Source of the DNA: Streptantibioticus rubrisoli
GTDB lineage: Bacteria; Actinomycetota; Actinomycetes; Streptomycetales; Streptomycetaceae
Assembly (NCBI RefSeq): GCF_024436055.1
Contig: NZ_JANFNH010000037.1
Location: forward strand, 1-64,000
Direction of reading: 5' to 3'
DNA length: 64,000 nt
How positions within the stretch are numbered: the first letter of the stretch is position 1; each line of letters opens with the position of its first letter. The translations under genes were made by a program, and so were the position numbers. The notes beneath the pieces are model-generated. The model had not been told where the DNA came from and searched no databases. It saw only the letters and a program-made list of their open reading frames with translations. Below are positions 8,943 to 17,067 of this stretch, piece by piece.

Positions 8943-9464
8943 CGCTGGCCTCGGCAAGTGGTCGCGGGCGGCCACTCGTCCGGCCGCGGGCGTGGCTGGC
9001 CGGGTGCTCGCCAGCTCGTCCGGCAACTTCGAGGTCCCGGACAGCCAGCCTGGGCCGCGGGGGCAGATGAACGCCTTGTGCGCCCGCAGTCGCCACACCT
9101 GCACCGGCGCGTCCGCGCCCACGTTGCTTAGGGTGTCCGTCCAGCCCCCCAGCGCGTCGGCGGGGCGGCGGCCTCGGGCGAGGAGACCCGCGAGGGCGAT
9201 CGCGTAGAGCTCCCCCCACTTCTACTTCGCTCAGCAATGACGCATGCCACCTACGTTGCCGCCGAAGGGGGTTCAAAAAGCCCCGTGGAAATCCGTTTCC
9301 GACCAGCGGGGACAACGCACACGATCTGGACGCTGCGGGAGATGACCGAGACGGTGCTTATGGAGATTGAGTCGGCTCACGCCTGATCGTTGTGCGAAGT
9401 CCTGGGACACCGGGGTCCGTCCGCTCCCGGCATCTCCCCATGGCGGCAAGGCGGTTGGCGCATC
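8943..9464. other. Gene-poor stretch with unassigned coding-like remnants
   Basis: No convincing gene was found. On the minus strand, about 8990-9220, a frame without a proper start reads ELYAIALAGLLARGRRPADA and VQVWRLRAHKAFICPRGPGW, which looks like protein-coding sequence, but I could not assign a family. On the plus strand a 49-codon frame (9237-9386) ends in TGA in the same frame as the following lasso B2-like gene. Confidence 0.3.
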
Positions 9465-9905
9465 GTGCACGCCCGCGCGACGACTCGGTTCATCGGCGTC
9501 ACGTCTGGGTGGTCGTATCGGCGCGCGGGGCGGGCGTACCTCGCGGTCGCCACGGCTCGACTGCTGACCACACTGCCGCCCGCACACATCCGGACGGCCT
9601 TGCGCATCGCCCGCTGCAGCGCCGCACCAGCCGATGTCGCACAGGCGCAGGCCGCCCGCGACGCCGTCGTTGCCGTCAGCACTCGCTGCGCGGGGCAGGG
9701 CTGCCTGCAACGGTCCCTGGCCACAACATTGTTGTGCCGTCTCGGCGGCACCTGGCCCACCTGGTGTACCGGCGTGCGCACCGTTCCCTTCCGCGCCCAC
9801 GCATGGGTGGAGGTCGATGAGGTGCCCGTCGGTGAACCCACCCCTCCCGGCTACTACACCCCCACCCTCACGGTCCCCTGTCGATCTCGTCCAGAGCGCG
9901 CCTGA
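9465..9905 (+). CDS. Lasso-peptide B2 protein (leader peptidase) homologue, orphan
   Basis: The product has the transglutaminase-like cysteine-protease signature of lasso-peptide B2 proteins: RCAGQGCLQRSLAT (nucleophilic Cys), then FRAHAWVEVDEVPVGE (catalytic His and Asp), ending YYTPTLTVP. The roughly 146-residue length from the GTG at 9465 matches the stand-alone B2 family. An alternative TTG start lies at 9390, directly after an in-frame TGA. In true lasso clusters B2 cleaves the leader peptide with the help of a PqqD-like B1 protein and a macrocyclase C. Neither of those, nor a recognisable precursor, is nearby, so this appears to be a stranded gene or cluster remnant. Confidence 0.7.
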   Translation: MHARATTRFIGVTSGWSYRRAGRAYLAVATARLLTTLPPAHIRTALRIARCSAAPADVAQAQAARDAVVAVSTRCAGQGCLQRSLATTLLCRLGGTWPTWCTGVRTVPFRAHAWVEVDEVPVGEPTPPGYYTPTLTVPCRSRPERA

Positions 9906-10007
9906 ACAGTCGTGCAAGTCCGAGCTACCACAGCTGAACGGGGTCCGGCCCCACCAACTACCGGCCAATGCCGGGTAGTTGGAGAAGCTTTACCGGTCTC
10001 CACCTTG

Positions 10008-10023
10008 ACTGGTCCAGACCAGT
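10008..10023. promoter_or_regulatory. DasR-type operator (dre) upstream of chitinase
   Basis: The sequence ACTGGTCCAGACCAGT is a perfect 16-bp palindrome matching the established DasR response-element consensus (ACTGGTCTAGACCACT type). It lies 63 bases before the chitinase start, as in known Streptomyces chi promoters, where GlcNAc-phosphate-responsive DasR controls chitin use. Confidence 0.75.
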
Positions 10024-10085
10024 GTGGGTTGAGTGGTGCACGCTCGTCGAGCCAGCGTCCCCCCACGCAGTAAAGGAGTGATCAC

Positions 10086-10994
10086 GTGTTGAAACGGCGC
10101 GTCACAGGTTTACTCGCCGCGCTCGCGGTGGCCGCCACCATGGCAGTCGCCCTGCCCGTGTCCGCGTCCACCGCCTCGGCGGCACCACGCCAGGCGCTGA
10201 GCTGCGGCAACTACCCAGACTGGGTCGCCGGCAGGTCGTACGTCGCCGGGGACATCGTCAGATACTCCAACGGCCAGTACTACCGGGCCAGTCACGACAA
10301 CCCGGGCTATGACCCCACTATCAGCACCTGGTACTGGGACCCTTACAGCTGCAGCGGTCCAGGGTCCGGTTCTTCGGGATTCGTGGTGAGCGAGGCCCAG
10401 TTCAACCAGATGTTCCCCAACCGGAATCCCTTCTATACCTACAGTGGGTTGACCGCCGCCCTCAGCGCGTACCCCGGCTTCGCCACCACTGGCGGCGACA
10501 CCGTCCAGAAGCAGGAGGCAGCGGCCTTCCTCGCCAACGTCGCCCACGAGACCGGCGGTTTGCAGTACGTGGTGGAACAGAACACCGCGAACTACTCCCA
10601 CTACTGCGACTACAGCCAGCCCTACGGCTGTCCGGCCGGGCAGTCTGCCTACTATGGCCGCGGTCCGCTCCAACTGAGCTGGAACTTCAACTACAAGGCG
10701 GCCGGGGACGCCCTCGGCATCGACCTGCTCGACAACCCGTACCTGGTACAGAACGACTCCGCGGTGGCGTGGAAGACCGCCCTGTGGTTCTGGGACACCC
10801 AGAACGGCGCGGGCAGCATGACCGCCCACAACGCCATGGTCAACGGCGTCGGCTTCGGGGAGACCATCCGTAGCATCAACGGCAGTGTGGAGTGCAACGG
10901 CGGCAACCCCGCCGAGGTACAGGATCGCATCAACTACTACCAGAGCTTCACACAGATCCTCGGTGTCACCCCCGGCGGCAACCTGGGTTGCTGA
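10086..10994 (+). CDS. Secreted family 19 chitinase with chitin-binding module
   Basis: The 302-residue protein has a signal peptide ending near ASTASAAPRQ (about residue 35), a CBM5/12 chitin-binding module (WVAGRSYVAGDIVRYSNGQY, residues about 46-85), a short Gly/Ser linker and a GH19 domain from about residue 98. The catalytic acid is Glu155 in VAHETGG; a second acidic residue is Glu164, and YYGRGPLQLSWN is the GH19 signature. It starts at a GTG with an AAAGGAG site. It should be exported and cleave beta-1,4-GlcNAc chains with inversion. The DasR-like site upstream indicates control by chitin or GlcNAc availability. It resembles Streptomyces ChiF/ChiG-type enzymes. Confidence 0.92.
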   Translation: MLKRRVTGLLAALAVAATMAVALPVSASTASAAPRQALSCGNYPDWVAGRSYVAGDIVRYSNGQYYRASHDNPGYDPTISTWYWDPYSCSGPGSGSSGFVVSEAQFNQMFPNRNPFYTYSGLTAALSAYPGFATTGGDTVQKQEAAAFLANVAHETGGLQYVVEQNTANYSHYCDYSQPYGCPAGQSAYYGRGPLQLSWNFNYKAAGDALGIDLLDNPYLVQNDSAVAWKTALWFWDTQNGAGSMTAHNAMVNGVGFGETIRSINGSVECNGGNPAEVQDRINYYQSFTQILGVTPGGNLGC

Positions 10995-11350
10995 CCCGGC
11001 CGAAGGCGCCCCAAGGTCGAGTGTGGTTGTCGTCGCACCCCGCCCCCTGCGCGGCCTGGCGGACCTGTGGACGAAGAAGCCGCCGATCACCTGCTGCTCG
11101 ACATCCTGGTGACCAACCCGCGTGACACCGCCGGGGTGGGTGCGAGAAATGCGCGAGCGCGGGAGAGCACGGCATCAGGACGCCGGGCTGTCCGCAGCGG
11201 TCTTGACCGCCACACGGGACGGGCCGAGGAGGGGGCGCCGAAGACCAGCCTGAGCTTCGCTCGGCCAGGATGGCTCTCCCCGGCCCCCCGATACGTCGAG
11301 GAGAGAAGCCTGCGGGGCCTCGCACGGCGCGGGGTGCGCGGTGCGGGGTC
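10995..11350. other. Intergenic stretch, no feature seen
   Basis: This stretch lies between the chitinase stop and the convergent lipoprotein stop. The frames here look like shadows with no recognised family, and I see no clear terminator hairpin. Confidence 0.3.
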
Positions 11351-12016
11351 TTACGGGTGGTACTTCTCCTCGACCGTCTCGGCACCGCCGGACTTGGGGT
11401 TCATGGTGACGCGGACGGTCACACTGCTGGTCTTCGCAGCCGTCTCCAGCTGGTCCACGGTGCACTTCGACGTGCCATAGCCGTCGTGGCCCATGGTCAC
11501 GCGGCCGTCGGTGCCGGAGCAGATCGCGGCCGCGCCGAGGATCTGCGTGGCGTTGGAGACCAAGAATGCCTGCTCCGTGCCGCCGCCCTGGGGCTTGACG
11601 ATCAGCTTGCCGGGCGCGAGGTACTCCAGCGTGCCGACAATCGTGCGATGGTCACCCGCGTTGGCGACGCCGCTCCCGGCAGAGGCGGACACCGGCGGGC
11701 AGTAGCCGGTCTGCTCGCCAATGGCGTTGATCTCGGCGTTGGACCTTGTGTCTCCCGCGTAGTCGATCTGGTTGGTGCAGCTTATCCCAGGTTTCTTGGG
11801 GGTACCTGACGGCCTGGCGTGGTCGGAGCCGTGGCTGGCCTTGACACCGGATTGGGAACCGGATTGTCCAGAACTCGTGGACGCGGACGAACTCGTGGAC
11901 GCGGAGGAACTGGCGGAGGATGAGGCGCTGTCGGTGCCGTCGTTGCTGCATGCCGTGAGCGACAGGCCGACAGCTAAGGCGGCAAGGGTAAGCGCCGAGA
12001 TCTTCCGAACGGACAT
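11351..12016 (-). CDS. Secreted lipoprotein of unknown function
   Basis: The 221-residue product starts with a type II signal peptide whose lipobox LTAC places the lipidated cysteine at residue 23. This is followed by a Ser/Ala/Thr-rich linker (about residues 25-60) and a folded domain containing three further cysteines in pairs (CTNQIDYAG, GYCPP, AICSG, SKCTV). A perfect AAAGGAG site precedes the ATG. It should be anchored on the outer face of the membrane. No enzymatic motif is visible. Confidence 0.75.
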   Translation of the reverse strand: MSVRKISALTLAALAVGLSLTACSNDGTDSASSSASSSASTSSSASTSSGQSGSQSGVKASHGSDHARPSGTPKKPGISCTNQIDYAGDTRSNAEINAIGEQTGYCPPVSASAGSGVANAGDHRTIVGTLEYLAPGKLIVKPQGGGTEQAFLVSNATQILGAAAICSGTDGRVTMGHDGYGTSKCTVDQLETAAKTSSVTVRVTMNPKSGGAETVEEKYHP

Positions 12017-12226
12017 CTTTTCTCCTTTGGATGGGGTGTGCTCCCGGTGAACACGCCCGCTGACTATTCAGACCGAACCTCTGTCAGATGCGTTGCAGGC
12101 AAAGGGTCGTTAAGACACACCTGTGACATGGATGGCGTATGCACACTCACCATGCTGCGGAACCCGACCGGGAGAGAGATCCGCTACCGTCGAACTTCGC
12201 CGTCGACCGCGTGGATCCGCGGAAGC

Positions 12227-12402
12227 ACCCATCCGCTGGTAGGACTTCAGCAGCGCCAGCAGCGCCAGCTGATGGCCGCCGGAGTTGGTCCGTGCCTCGC
12301 CCACTCCACCTCCTCCCGGCTCGGCGCGAAGAACAGGTGCAGCTCACGTGCGGTGATCAGCCGCTTGAACCACGGATACGCGGTCCGCTCGATCGCCGTC
12401 AT
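12227..12402 (-). pseudogene. Tn3-family transposase (TnpA) N-terminal remnant
   Basis: Reading leftwards from an ATG at 12402 the frame gives MTAIERTAYPWFKRLITAR and LHLFFAPSREEVEWAR, then in another frame HQLALLALLKSYQRMG. These are the conserved opening blocks of the DUF4158 domain of Tn3-type TnpA. There is a frameshift between the blocks, and nothing remains after about 65 codons. The start lies only a few bases beyond the original stop codon of the NmrA-like gene that the IS630 element now interrupts. Confidence 0.65.
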
Positions 12403-12417
12403 CCCTGAAGTCCTCTA

Positions 12418-13519
12418 CTGGGGTTGAACTCGTGATGTCGTAGGGACTGATGGCTCGTCGTCCGTGCGGTATCACCGGAGCATGCGGTATCCACAAGGAG
12501 GCGGGGTGACTGCCGAACGGCAGTAGTTTCGCGAGCAGTTACGGCTCAAGGCAGCCGAACGGTTCGCCCAGGGCGAGGCGAGCACGGTCATCGCCAAGGC
12601 CCTGCGCATCAACGTCCGCTCGGTACAACGGTGGCGGCAGAAGCGGGAGGAGGGCGGTCCTCGGGCCCTGCGGTCGCAGGGGCCGGCATCGCTGCCGAGG
12701 CTGAGCCAGGAACAGTTCGCGCAACTAGAGGCGGAGCTGGCCAAGGGGTCGGCTGCGCACGGCTGGGAGGACCAGCGTTGGACACTGGCGCGGACTGCTG
12801 GCGCGTAACGGCTGGTCCTGGCAGGTCCCGGCCCGACGGGCCATGGAGCGGGACGACGAGGCGGTGGCCGGCTGGGGCAAGGAGGTGTGGCCCTGCGCGG
12901 AAGACTTGCGGCGGTCCGTGGAGCCTGGCTCGTCTTCGAGGACGAAGCCGGATTCTCCATGACGCCGCCGCACGCGAAGACCTGGTCACAGCGCGGCCGG
13001 ACCCCGGTGGTGCGGCTCCGCGGCCGCTCCCGCAGACGGATCTCCATCGCCGCGCTGACCTGCTACAAACCCGGTCACCGCTCCAGGCTCATCTACCGGC
13101 CCCGCCATGACGACGGCCGTCGCGATGGGCGCAAAAGCTTCTCCTGGCGCGACTACCGGGACCTGTTGATCGCAGCACACCAGCAGCTCGGCGGCCCGAT
13201 CGTTCTCGTCTGGGACAACCTCAACGTCCACAAGGCCGCCGACCTGCGAAAGTTCGCCGAGACCCGGGACTGGCTGGCCATCTGCTATCTGCCGCCCTAC
13301 GCGCCCGACCTCAACCCCGTCGAGGGGATCTGGTCCCTCCTGCGACGCGGCTGGCTCTCCAACGTCGCTCAGCACCCCCGAACACCTCGTCCAGCGCATC
13401 CGGCGCGGCCTACGGCACATCCAGTACCGCAGCGAACTCCTAGACGGCTGCCTCGCCGAGACCGGCCTGACGATCAGACTCACCTGAGGAACCCGGCCAC
13501 ATCACGAGTTCAACCTCAG
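12418..13519 (+). mobile_element. IS630-family insertion sequence with TA duplication
   Basis: The element is bounded by near-perfect inverted repeats (left end CTGGGGTTGAACTCGTGATG, right end complementary to CTGAGGTTGAACTCGTGATG) and flanked by TA dinucleotides at 12416-12417 and 13520-13521, the target duplication expected for IS630. Length is about 1.1 kb. The transposase gene inside is broken. Confidence 0.8.
12506..13487 (+). pseudogene. IS630 transposase, multiply disrupted
   Basis: A GTG with an AAGGAGG site opens the frame, but codon 7 is TAG. Homology resumes with FREQLRLKAAERFAQGEAST (helix-turn-helix) and changes frame near 12790. It shows the DDE motifs in AWLVFEDEAGFSM, IVLVWDNLNVHK and YAPDLNPVEGIW, and shifts again near 13375 before ending RIRRGLRHIQYRSELLDGC. 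The element is therefore unlikely to move on its own. Confidence 0.8.
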
Positions 13520-14379
13520 TAATGCAGGGCGGCCGCGAGTGCCTCGGCCAGGGTCATGGGCGGTCGGCCGATCAGGCGGCGCAAGTCGCCAGAGTCGGTG
13601 TACATCTCGCCGTGGCTCATGCCGCGGTCAGCGTCAGCGAGGACCTCCGCCAGCTCGGCGGGTAGGCCCGCGGCGGCCAGTGCCTGGGCGAAGTCGGTCA
13701 CCGGGAGGTCAGCGTAGGTAACCTGCCTTCCGGCCACAGCGGAGATCGCGGTGGCGAGCTCGGTGAGGGTGAAGGATTCGTCGCCGCCGAGCTCGTACAC
13801 GGTGCCGGTGTGGCCTTCGGCGGTGAGGACGACCGCTGCGGCCTCGGCGTAGTCGGCGCGGGACGCGGCGCTGATACGCCCCTCGCCTGCCGCGCCGACG
13901 ACGGCGCCGTTCTGCAGGATCTGCGGCAGTTGGCTGGTGTAGTTCTCCAGGTACCAGCTGTTGCGCAGCAGCACGCTGGGGATTCCGCGGTCCAGCAGAT
14001 ACTCCTCGGTCTCGCCGTGCGTGGCACCGATGACGGTGGTGGCCGTGTCCGCGTGCGTCGTGCTCGTGTACGCCACCAGCGACACGCCTGCGGACGCTGC
14101 GGCGTCGATCACGCGGCGGTGGTTGGCGACTCGATCGCCCACGGGGACCGAGGCCGAGATCAGCAGCAGCCTGTCCGCCCCCGCGAATGCCTCGGCCAGG
14201 CCGTCGGTGTCCGCGAAGTCGGCGCGGCGTACCGTGATGCCTCGGTCGGCCAGGTCCTTGATCCTGGTGATGTCCCGGCCGGTCGCGATGATGTCCGCGG
14301 CCGGGATCCCGCGCCGCAGCAGTGCCTCGACGGTGAGCCTGCCCAACTGGCCGGTGGCTCCGGTGACGACGATCGCCAT
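13516..14379 (-). CDS. NmrA/QorB-like NAD(P)H quinone oxidoreductase
   Basis: The protein of about 287 residues begins MAIVVTGATGQLGRLTVEAL, a Rossmann dinucleotide loop (GATGQLG), and continues with DLADRGITVRRADFADTDGL and an NmrA-type C-terminal half. Proteins of this kind reduce quinones with NADPH or act as redox sensors. I prefer the ATG at 14379 to the one at 14388 because the GGAAGGA site is too close to the latter. The stop codon lies inside the terminal repeat of the IS630 element, so the IS insertion added one Tyr codon and replaced the original TAG. It diverges from an HxlR regulator, a pairing commonly seen for redox-responsive reductases. Confidence 0.8.
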   Translation of the reverse strand: MAIVVTGATGQLGRLTVEALLRRGIPAADIIATGRDITRIKDLADRGITVRRADFADTDGLAEAFAGADRLLLISASVPVGDRVANHRRVIDAAASAGVSLVAYTSTTHADTATTVIGATHGETEEYLLDRGIPSVLLRNSWYLENYTSQLPQILQNGAVVGAAGEGRISAASRADYAEAAAVVLTAEGHTGTVYELGGDESFTLTELATAISAVAGRQVTYADLPVTDFAQALAAAGLPAELAEVLADADRGMSHGEMYTDSGDLRRLIGRPPMTLAEALAAALHY

Positions 14380-14532
14380 GATGGTCATTCCTTCCTTCCG
14401 CGCGTGCCTCGCACGCCTGCCGCGGTCCGTCCGCGGCTGGATGGAACACAGACTGACCTAGATACTCTCTGCTGGGGAGTAGCCACTTCTTGGTAGGGTA
14501 CTTACTGGACCGATAGCATTGAGGTGAGCCGT

Positions 14533-14937
14533 ATGGCTGCTGTGGAAAACGTGACCGGGCCCCTACCGTCATTCGATCCGTACGAGCGCGGCTGCCCGTC
14601 GAGGGACCTGCTTGACCAGATCGGCAGCAAGTGGGCGGTCCTCGTGCTGGGCGAACTCGGCCGGAACGGGACCTCCCGGTTCGGCCAGCTCCGGCAGGCG
14701 CTCGCGGGCGTGAGCGAGAAGATGCTCACCCAGACGCTGCGCACCCTCGAACGCGACGGGCTGGTCAGTCGTACCGTCTACCCAGAGGTGCCGCCGCACG
14801 TGGAGTATGAGCTGACCCCGCTCGGCCAGACGCTGCGGGAACCGCTGAAGGCGCTCACGGAGTGGTCCGTGCTGCACATCGAAGAAGTCATCACCGCCCG
14901 CGAAGAGTACGACGACCGCACTGAGCGCACCAGGTAA
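14533..14937 (+). CDS. HxlR-family transcriptional regulator
   Basis: The 134-residue winged-helix protein has the HxlR layout: CPSRDLLDQIGSKWAVLVLG, then FGQLRQALAGVSEKMLTQTL and LTPLGQTLREPLKAL. A single cysteine near the N-terminus (RGCPSRD) is the position used for redox or quinone sensing in QorR/YodB-type members. The ATG at 14533 has a GAGGTGA site; an upstream GTG at 14524 overlaps that site. It diverges from the QorB-like gene across about 150 bases and probably represses it and itself. Confidence 0.85.
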   Translation: MAAVENVTGPLPSFDPYERGCPSRDLLDQIGSKWAVLVLGELGRNGTSRFGQLRQALAGVSEKMLTQTLRTLERDGLVSRTVYPEVPPHVEYELTPLGQTLREPLKALTEWSVLHIEEVITAREEYDDRTERTR

Positions 14938-14965
14938 TCGGCGGCGGCCGGCGGTCTGGTCATAA

Positions 14966-15041
14966 ACGGCTGCCTCGCCGAGACCGACCCGACAATCAGA
15001 CTGACCTGAGCAACCCGGCGACATCACGAGTTCAACCTCAG
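14966..15041 (+). repeat. Solo right end of an IS630 copy
   Basis: About 76 bases closely match the right end of the IS630 element (13443-13519), including the last codons of the transposase and the terminal repeat, followed by TA. With the full element it brackets the reductase/HxlR pair. The remaining sequence to 15305 shows no recognisable gene. Confidence 0.7.
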
Positions 15042-15305
15042 TAACCCGACGCCAGAAGTCAACGCGAGCGACGCACGCCCGCACTGGCGTGGCGAGCTGG
15101 ATCACTTCCTGCGCCTGGGCGAGTTGATTCCCGGCCAAAGGCGAAGTCTCGGCCCGAACCTTGTGTCCTGCGAACAGCGAGCGGGTGGGCGGGAACCAAG
15201 GGGACCAGCGACCTACGAGGCGTGTAGGAATGCCGAACTTCGGCTCTGCTGGGGCGAAGTGACGTCACGGGCGTATGTTTCTCCCGCCTCCGGGGCGCGG
15301 TCCCG

Positions 15306-16499
15306 TCAGCTGCGCTTGAAGAACTCGACCTCCGCCAGGGCGATATGGCGCCCGGGACCCGTACCCGCCGCCGAGCGCACGATGAGTTGGACCGTGACGA
15401 CGTCGCTGATGCCCGTCGGCACGGTCTGCGGCCCCGGCTTGTCGTTGAGCGTGATCGCCTTGTGCGCCACCTGCCCCTTCGATGTGATCGTGACGAGGTC
15501 GACAGCGATGGGCCGCGCCTCGCTGTGGTACACCTGAGGGTCCGTCGACGCTCCATTGGTCACCACGAGGTCCACTAGGCGGAACGGCGCCAGGAACCTG
15601 AACGTCAGCGAGTCGCCGACCGCGGGGGCGCCCCAATAGCTGTTGCTGAAACCGTCCGTGGCGTTGCTCGCCGGGTGACCGGGGACCTCGGAGCTTGCGG
15701 TGACCTTGGACGGGCTGACGGCCGTCGCGCCGCTGAGCTTGTCGCGGGTGTCCTCGAAAAGGGAGCGCCCCGCGGGCAGCAGTAAGAAGCCCCCTACGGC
15801 GAGGGCGGCCAGGACGGCCAGCGTCACGACCGCGCGGAACAGACGCCCCGAGCCGCCGCGCACCCGGCGACGGAACGGCCAGTGGGTGCGCCACCACGGC
15901 AGTGGGACCACCGGCGCGCGCGCCTGGAGCGGCGCGGCGCAGCGCCGACAGAACTTTCGCCCGGGCTGGTTCGGAGTGCCGCACGCCGAGCAGGGCGGAC
16001 CGTCCGTCTCGCGCACCTGGGCGGGCCGCACGACCGGACGCGCCGCCACGGGCTTCGCGGGCTGGACGGCGGTGATGGGGGCGAGAGCGTCGGAGGCCGA
16101 CTGCGACGGAACGGGAGGGGCCGGTTTGGTGGGTGATGCCGGGGTCGGCTGCGCCTGTGGCGCAACGGGCTCGGCGGGGCCGACAGGCACGGCGCGAGGG
16201 GCACTACTGGCGGGACCGGCAGGACCAGCGGATTGAGGAACTGCATCCGCGGCGGTGCCGGGTGTGCTCTGCGGTGCGTTGCCCGGCGCGGTCGCCGCGT
16301 TGTCTGCGGGCATCGCCGTGTCGATCCCCGGGGCAGGGGGGTTCGCCGGGGCGGCTGCCGCCCCGGCACCGGTTCGCGATGCCGCTGTGCAAGCCCCCGA
16401 CCCGCCGCTGTCCAGGGACCACCCCAGGTAAGAGCCGCAGTTGCCGCAGAAGTCGTCCGTCTCACCGTTGGCGGCTCCGCACGCCGGACAAGAGCGCAT
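15306..16499 (-). CDS. Zinc-ribbon, single-pass membrane protein with discoidin-like glycan-binding domain
   Basis: The 397-residue protein has an N-terminal zinc ribbon (Cys4, 7, 18, 21), a long Pro/Ala-rich region, a second zinc ribbon (Cys170, 173, 184, 187), a basic stretch, one membrane helix at about 222-242, and a C-terminal beta-sandwich from about 262 resembling the NADase-type glycan-binding/discoidin fold (SNATDGFSNSYWGAP, HIALAEVEFFKR). The ATG lies just after the stop of the tail protein I gene with a GAAGGG site, so it is the last gene of the baseplate operon. Predicted topology puts the ribbons in the cytoplasm and the sandwich outside. By context it could tether or signal to the injection particle at the membrane. 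A membrane protein (CisA) has been described for Streptomyces contractile systems, but I cannot prove this is the same protein. Confidence 0.75.
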   Translation of the reverse strand: MRSCPACGAANGETDDFCGNCGSYLGWSLDSGGSGACTAASRTGAGAAAAPANPPAPGIDTAMPADNAATAPGNAPQSTPGTAADAVPQSAGPAGPASSAPRAVPVGPAEPVAPQAQPTPASPTKPAPPVPSQSASDALAPITAVQPAKPVAARPVVRPAQVRETDGPPCSACGTPNQPGRKFCRRCAAPLQARAPVVPLPWWRTHWPFRRRVRGGSGRLFRAVVTLAVLAALAVGGFLLLPAGRSLFEDTRDKLSGATAVSPSKVTASSEVPGHPASNATDGFSNSYWGAPAVGDSLTFRFLAPFRLVDLVVTNGASTDPQVYHSEARPIAVDLVTITSKGQVAHKAITLNDKPGPQTVPTGISDVVTVQLIVRSAAGTGPGRHIALAEVEFFKRS

Positions 16500-16503
16500 G
16501 CCG

Positions 16504-17067
16504 TCAGTTCCCTTCGTGTGCGGGCGGTCGGGGCAGGATCTCGACCCGGCAGGTGACATGGACGGGGCAGGCCGCCCGCACGATGTCGAGCACCTCGGCC
16601 TCGTCCACGGTGGCGGTCCGCCCCGGCCGCACGCGGACCACGACTTCACCGGCAGCCCCTGCGGGCAGCTGCGAACCCGCAGTTGCCGACCAGGTCGCGC
16701 CCCCGCCGTCGATGACCTCCGCCTCCACGCCCAGGCCCTGGCGGAGCCGTTCGACGAGTCCGCGCCGGGTGCCGCGCCTGCGGTGCAGCTCCATGGCGCG
16801 CACGACGATGTCGCGGCGACGCTCTTCGGGCCACTCCGGCTCGACGGCGGTGCCCACCCAGGAGGACAGCCACTCGACGAAGTCCGACGGCGCCAGCCGC
16901 GGATCGAGGTACGCGGGCAGGTTGTCGAGCGTGGACAGGACAGGCGCCAGGACCGTGTCGAGCCCGGCGGTGAACCGCTGTGCGAGATCGTCGTCGGCGT
17001 ACAGCGCGGGCAGCAGCCCGCCGATGGGATGGCGGCTCACAAGCCCCTCAATCGCGGCCCTGGTCAT
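16504..17067 (-). CDS. eCIS baseplate wedge, phage tail protein I-like (Afp12-type)
   Basis: The 187-residue product resembles P2 tail protein I and T4 gp7-type wedge components: LVSRHPIGGLLPALYADDDL opens it, followed by LDNLPAYLDPRLAPSDFVEW and LSSWVGTAVEPEWPEERRR. The region REMELHRRRGTRRGLVERL type continues, and a beta-rich tail ends in a predicted ubiquitin-like fold. Its ATG overlaps the stop of the baseplate J gene by ATGA, indicating translational coupling. The protein joins the J-like subunit to form the baseplate wedge that triggers sheath contraction. Confidence 0.8.
   Translation of the reverse strand: MTRAAIEGLVSRHPIGGLLPALYADDDLAQRFTAGLDTVLAPVLSTLDNLPAYLDPRLAPSDFVEWLSSWVGTAVEPEWPEERRRDIVVRAMELHRRRGTRRGLVERLRQGLGVEAEVIDGGGATWSATAGSQLPAGAAGEVVVRVRPGRTATVDEAEVLDIVRAACPVHVTCRVEILPRPPAHEGN

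Noticed and set aside
9237-9386. 49-codon frame just before the lasso B2 homologue as a lasso precursor
   Set aside because: It has no leader recognition pattern (Tyr-x-x-Pro-x-Leu), no plausible core beginning with Gly and ring-closing Asp/Glu, and no ribosome-binding site.
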